Source of the DNA: Gammaproteobacteria bacterium
GTDB lineage: Bacteria; Pseudomonadota; Gammaproteobacteria; Nitrococcales; Nitrococcaceae
Length of the DNA stretch: 9,903 bases
Assembly: GCA_018334525.1 (NCBI GenBank)
Contig: JAGXLT010000016.1
Span: 1-9,903, forward strand
Direction of reading: 5' to 3'
Shown here: positions 7,682 to 9,903 of the stretch, piece by piece
Layout: every line of letters begins with the position of its first letter
Numbering within the stretch: the stretch's first letter is position 1
Position numbers and translations under genes: made by a program
Notes under the pieces: model-generated
The model's input: only the letters and a program-made list of their open reading frames with translations
What the model was told of the DNA's origin: nothing
The model's database searches: none

Positions 7682-8957
7682 GATGTTCCTCCCCAATTCC
7701 AGCGCGCATGAGTAACTCCACTACGCGAAATGATCCCGCACCCACCAGACAGCTTTCAAATGACAAAGCCCATTGCTCAATCGCTTGAACGGCCTGATTG
7801 GCATTGCCCTGTCCCAACACCGCGCCGCCCAGACCGTTCACAGCTTCGCTAACCACTGCTGGCGGGTGACTCTGATCATCGTCCAGGTCCAGTATGAACC
7901 ATTGATCTACAATACCGATAAGCTGCTGCAAGACCGGCTCAAGATCTTTACGTTGCATTAACGCAAACACCATACCGATAGCTTTGCCCGCTTGTTTTTC
8001 CTGCCTCAATCGTTCCGCCAATAGCCCAATTGCAGACGGGTTATGCCCCACATCAAGCAACCAATCATGCTCCTGATGCTTAAGCATTTGCTGTCGGCCG
8101 GTTAATGCTGCCTGCCGAAGGCCCTCTTTCACGCCGTGATCTGAAATCCTGATTGGATTCAGCGCACCGCGCACGGCCATCACAGCACCGGCTGCATTAA
8201 CCATTGCTGCATCCGGTAACCAACTCGGCCGAGGCAGTTCGGTGAGCTGATCATCAGCTGAAGACCACTGCCAGGACTGAGAGTGAAGCGTAAAATGATA
8301 ATCCTGCCCCAGTTGTAGCAGCGGTGCTGACAGCCGGCTGGCATCCGCTTTAATCCGCTTAGGTGGATTAGGATCTGAACAAACGATCGGCCTGCCAGGT
8401 CGGGCAATCCCCATTTTCTCGCCTGCAATCGCCTCTCGGGTGTTGCCCAACCATTCGGTATGATCCAAATCGATCGTTGTGACCACTGCCAGATCCGCAT
8501 CAAACGTATTTGTGGCATCGAGCCGCCCACCCAAGCCGACTTCAAGCACCCAAACATCACAGCCCTGCTCTTTAAAGCACCACGCTGCCGCTAAAGTAGC
8601 AAACTCAAAATAGGTCAGCGTGATGTCTCCGCGTGCCGTATCAATAGCCGCAAAAGCCGCTAAGATAAGCGCATCGTCTACGGGTACACCGCTGACTCGA
8701 ATTCGCTCGTTGTAACGCAAAACATGTGGTGAGGTGTAACAACCCGGTCGCCAGCCATCAGCAATAAACATGCTCTCAAGGCAGGCCACCGTGCTGCCCT
8801 TGCCATTTGTGCCCGCAACAGTCACTAGCGGAACGCCGGGTTGGCGCAGATTAAGCAACTCGGCCACCTCGGTAATGCGAGCCAGCCCTAAATCAATTTC
8901 AACCGGGTGTAGCGTCTCTAACCACTGAAGCCAGTCAGCGAGAGTTTGGCGGGTCAT
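7674..8957 (-). CDS. folC: Dihydrofolate synthase / folylpolyglutamate synthase
   Basis: Cytoplasmic ATP-dependent ligase of the Mur ligase superfamily. It adds glutamate to dihydropteroate to make dihydrofolate, then lengthens the glutamate tail of reduced folates. The 427-residue product matches E. coli FolC (422). The P-loop GTNGKGS is at 49-55 and YTSPHVLRYNERIRV at 74-88. The stretch around LEVGLGGRLDATN (138-150) is strongly conserved in the family. DLDHTEWLG (163-171) and EKMGI (180-184, Lys181, the lysine expected to be carbamylated) complete the metal and ATP site. DVGHNP (302-307) and GSFRVV (408-413) belong to the C-terminal domain. The start codon ATG at 8957 lies nine bases after accD; the Shine-Dalgarno is weak. 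The end overlaps dedD by eight bases. The accD-folC order matches many gammaproteobacteria. Confidence 0.96.
   Translation of the reverse strand: MTRQTLADWLQWLETLHPVEIDLGLARITEVAELLNLRQPGVPLVTVAGTNGKGSTVACLESMFIADGWRPGCYTSPHVLRYNERIRVSGVPVDDALILAAFAAIDTARGDITLTYFEFATLAAAWCFKEQGCDVWVLEVGLGGRLDATNTFDADLAVVTTIDLDHTEWLGNTREAIAGEKMGIARPGRPIVCSDPNPPKRIKADASRLSAPLLQLGQDYHFTLHSQSWQWSSADDQLTELPRPSWLPDAAMVNAAGAVMAVRGALNPIRISDHGVKEGLRQAALTGRQQMLKHQEHDWLLDVGHNPSAIGLLAERLRQEKQAGKAIGMVFALMQRKDLEPVLQQLIGIVDQWFILDLDDDQSHPPAVVSEAVNGLGGAVLGQGNANQAVQAIEQWALSFESCLVGAGSFRVVELLMRAGIGEEHHG
7688..7692 (-). promoter_or_regulatory. Strong ribosome binding site of dedD, inside folC
   Basis: The minus strand reads GGGGAGGAACATCATG. 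The core GGAGG lies six bases before the ATG at 7681 and fixes the dedD start. It is coded within the last codons of folC, so folC translation passes through it. Confidence 0.75.
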
Positions 8958-8966
8958 GACGCCAAA

Positions 8967-9845
8967 TCAGCCAACGCCCACCACTGGCGACTCCGCCTGA
9001 GTGAGAATTGCTAGTAATGACGCCAGCCGCGCACGCTGCTCGCGTCGGTCAATGATTAAATCTATCGCACCGTGTTCCAGCAAAAACTCACTTCGCTGAA
9101 ACCCTGCTGGCAGCGTTTCTCTGACCGTCTGCTCAATCACTCTCGGCCCGGCAAATCCGATCAGTGCGCCCGGCTCAGCCACCACAACATCGCCGAGCAT
9201 CGCCAGACTTGCGGACACACCACCCATCGTAGGGTCTGTAAGCACACTGACAAAAGGTAGATGAGCCTCTCTGAGTCGGCCGAGGGCGGCGCTTGTTTTA
9301 GCCATCTGCAGGAGCGAAAAAAGCGCCTCTTGCATCCGTGCACCACCGCTGGCACTAAACGAAATTAATGGTGCTTTGTTCTCAATGGCAGCGTTAACCG
9401 CCCTGACAAATCGCTCGCCAACCACGGCGCCCATCGAGCCGCCCATGAACTGAAACTCAAATGCCGCCGCGACAACCGGCAATCCATGCAATTTGCCGGA
9501 CATCGCCACCAGCGCATCACGCTCACCCGTTGCTTTTTGCGCCTGCGCCAGACGATCCCGATAGCGTTTGGAGTCTTTAAACTTCAGCACATCTTCCGGT
9601 TGCAGATCCGCACCCAATTCAATTTGATCGCCCGCGTCGAGAAAAACTTCCAGCCGCCGCCGGGCACCAATACGCATGTGGGCATCACATTTCAGGCACA
9701 CCTCTAAATTCCGCTCCAGCTCAGGGCGGTAGAGTACCGCTGCGCAGGCATCACACTTAGTCCATAGCCCCTCGGGCACACTTTTGCCCCGCGCCGTGCC
9801 CTCTGTTCTAATCCGTGAGGGCATTAATTTTTCAAACCAGCTCAA
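8967..9845 (-). CDS. accD: Acetyl-CoA carboxylase carboxyltransferase subunit beta
   Basis: Beta subunit of the AccA2D2 carboxyltransferase, which moves the carboxyl group from biotin-BCCP to acetyl-CoA, giving malonyl-CoA for fatty acid synthesis. From the chosen start the product is 292 residues (E. coli 304). A four-cysteine zinc finger (Cys31, Cys34, Cys50, Cys53) sits in [18 protein letters not shown] and the residues after it. [15 protein letters not shown] (85-99), [18 protein letters not shown] (129-146), [12 protein letters not shown] (164-175), [12 protein letters not shown] (202-213) and [17 protein letters not shown] (230-246) belong to the crotonase-fold acetyl-CoA site. I start it at TTG 9845: GGAGG (9853-9857) is seven bases upstream and the protein then begins MSW, as in E. 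coli. A TTG at 9851 sits one base after that site. Its partner accA is not in the window. Confidence 0.96.
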   Translation of the reverse strand: MSWFEKLMPSRIRTEGTARGKSVPEGLWTKCDACAAVLYRPELERNLEVCLKCDAHMRIGARRRLEVFLDAGDQIELGADLQPEDVLKFKDSKRYRDRLAQAQKATGERDALVAMSGKLHGLPVVAAAFEFQFMGGSMGAVVGERFVRAVNAAIENKAPLISFSASGGARMQEALFSLLQMAKTSAALGRLREAHLPFVSVLTDPTMGGVSASLAMLGDVVVAEPGALIGFAGPRVIEQTVRETLPAGFQRSEFLLEHGAIDLIIDRREQRARLASLLAILTQAESPVVGVG

Positions 9846-9847
9846 AC

Positions 9848-9903
9848 TCAAGCCTCCACTACTGGCTGATCTAGCCCCGCCCGAAGATCTCGGGTAATCC
9901 CTC
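9848..9903 (-). CDS. trpA: C-terminal end of an upstream gene, possibly trpA (partial)
   Basis: A minus-strand frame enters from the right edge and ends at TGA 9848-9850, two bases before the accD start. It encodes only [18 protein letters not shown] segment such as RDLRAGLD resembles the last helix of many tryptophan synthase alpha chains, and trp genes often precede accD in gammaproteobacteria (trpF in P. aeruginosa, trpA in others). The tight spacing and the accD ribosome binding site inside this frame fit a cotranscribed gene end. Seventeen residues are too few for certainty; trpF or another gene is possible. Confidence 0.45.
   Translation of the reverse strand, partial: GITRDLRAGLDQPVVEA
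9853..9857 (-). promoter_or_regulatory. Ribosome binding site of accD, selecting a TTG start
   Basis: The minus strand reads GTGGAGGCTTGAGTTTG. GGAGG is seven bases before TTG 9845 and one base before TTG 9851, so spacing favours the inner TTG. The site lies within the last codons of the upstream gene. Confidence 0.7.

Noticed and set aside
7682..7696. TTG start of dedD at 7696
   Set aside because: The strong GGAGG lies downstream of it and is correctly spaced for the ATG at 7681.
1..9903. Mobile elements, CRISPR, tRNA, riboswitch or defence genes
   Set aside because: Coding sequence fills almost the whole window with conserved housekeeping genes; no repeats with spacers, transposase motifs, cloverleaf or long leader were seen.

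Overview
The window is a compact stretch of chromosomal housekeeping genes from a Gram-negative gammaproteobacterium. Three things point there: an lpxH gene for lipid A synthesis, a SPOR/DedD cell-division protein, and the gene order accD-folC-dedD-cvpA-purF-metZ, which I recall from Pseudomonas and relatives. Base composition looks even, at moderate GC. I see no mobile element, tRNA, rRNA, CRISPR array, phage gene or recent insertion. No gene-free stretch exceeds 63 bases.

Layout. Positions 4-1446 (minus) hold a full-length glutamyl-tRNA synthetase of a somewhat divergent type. A 63-base divergent spacer separates it from lpxH on the plus strand (1510-2265). The tail of lpxH overlaps, by 27 bases and in the opposite direction, the last gene of a long minus-strand operon that fills 2239-9903. 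In transcription order that operon contains the last codons of a probable trpA (entering from the right edge), accD, folC, dedD, cvpA, purF, metZ, a TtuD/MOFRL-family glycerate 2-kinase gene, and a small HEAT-like repeat protein gene.

Every junction in the operon is either an overlap or a gap of at most 9 bases, so translation is probably coupled along much of it. Its products supply malonyl-CoA (AccD), reduced folates (FolC), the first step of purine synthesis (PurF), homocysteine (MetZ) and phosphoglycerate (glycerate kinase), plus two envelope proteins (DedD, CvpA). FolC and PurF are linked through folate, because purine ring synthesis consumes formyl-tetrahydrofolate; MetZ feeds methionine synthesis, which uses methyl-tetrahydrofolate. 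The operon promoter must lie upstream, outside the window.

Nothing here is clearly a new biological system. The points most worth a second look are the small HEAT-like protein at the operon end, the divergent GluRS with one zinc-ligand position changed, the non-ATG starts set by ribosome binding sites, and the antisense overlap between lpxH and the operon end.
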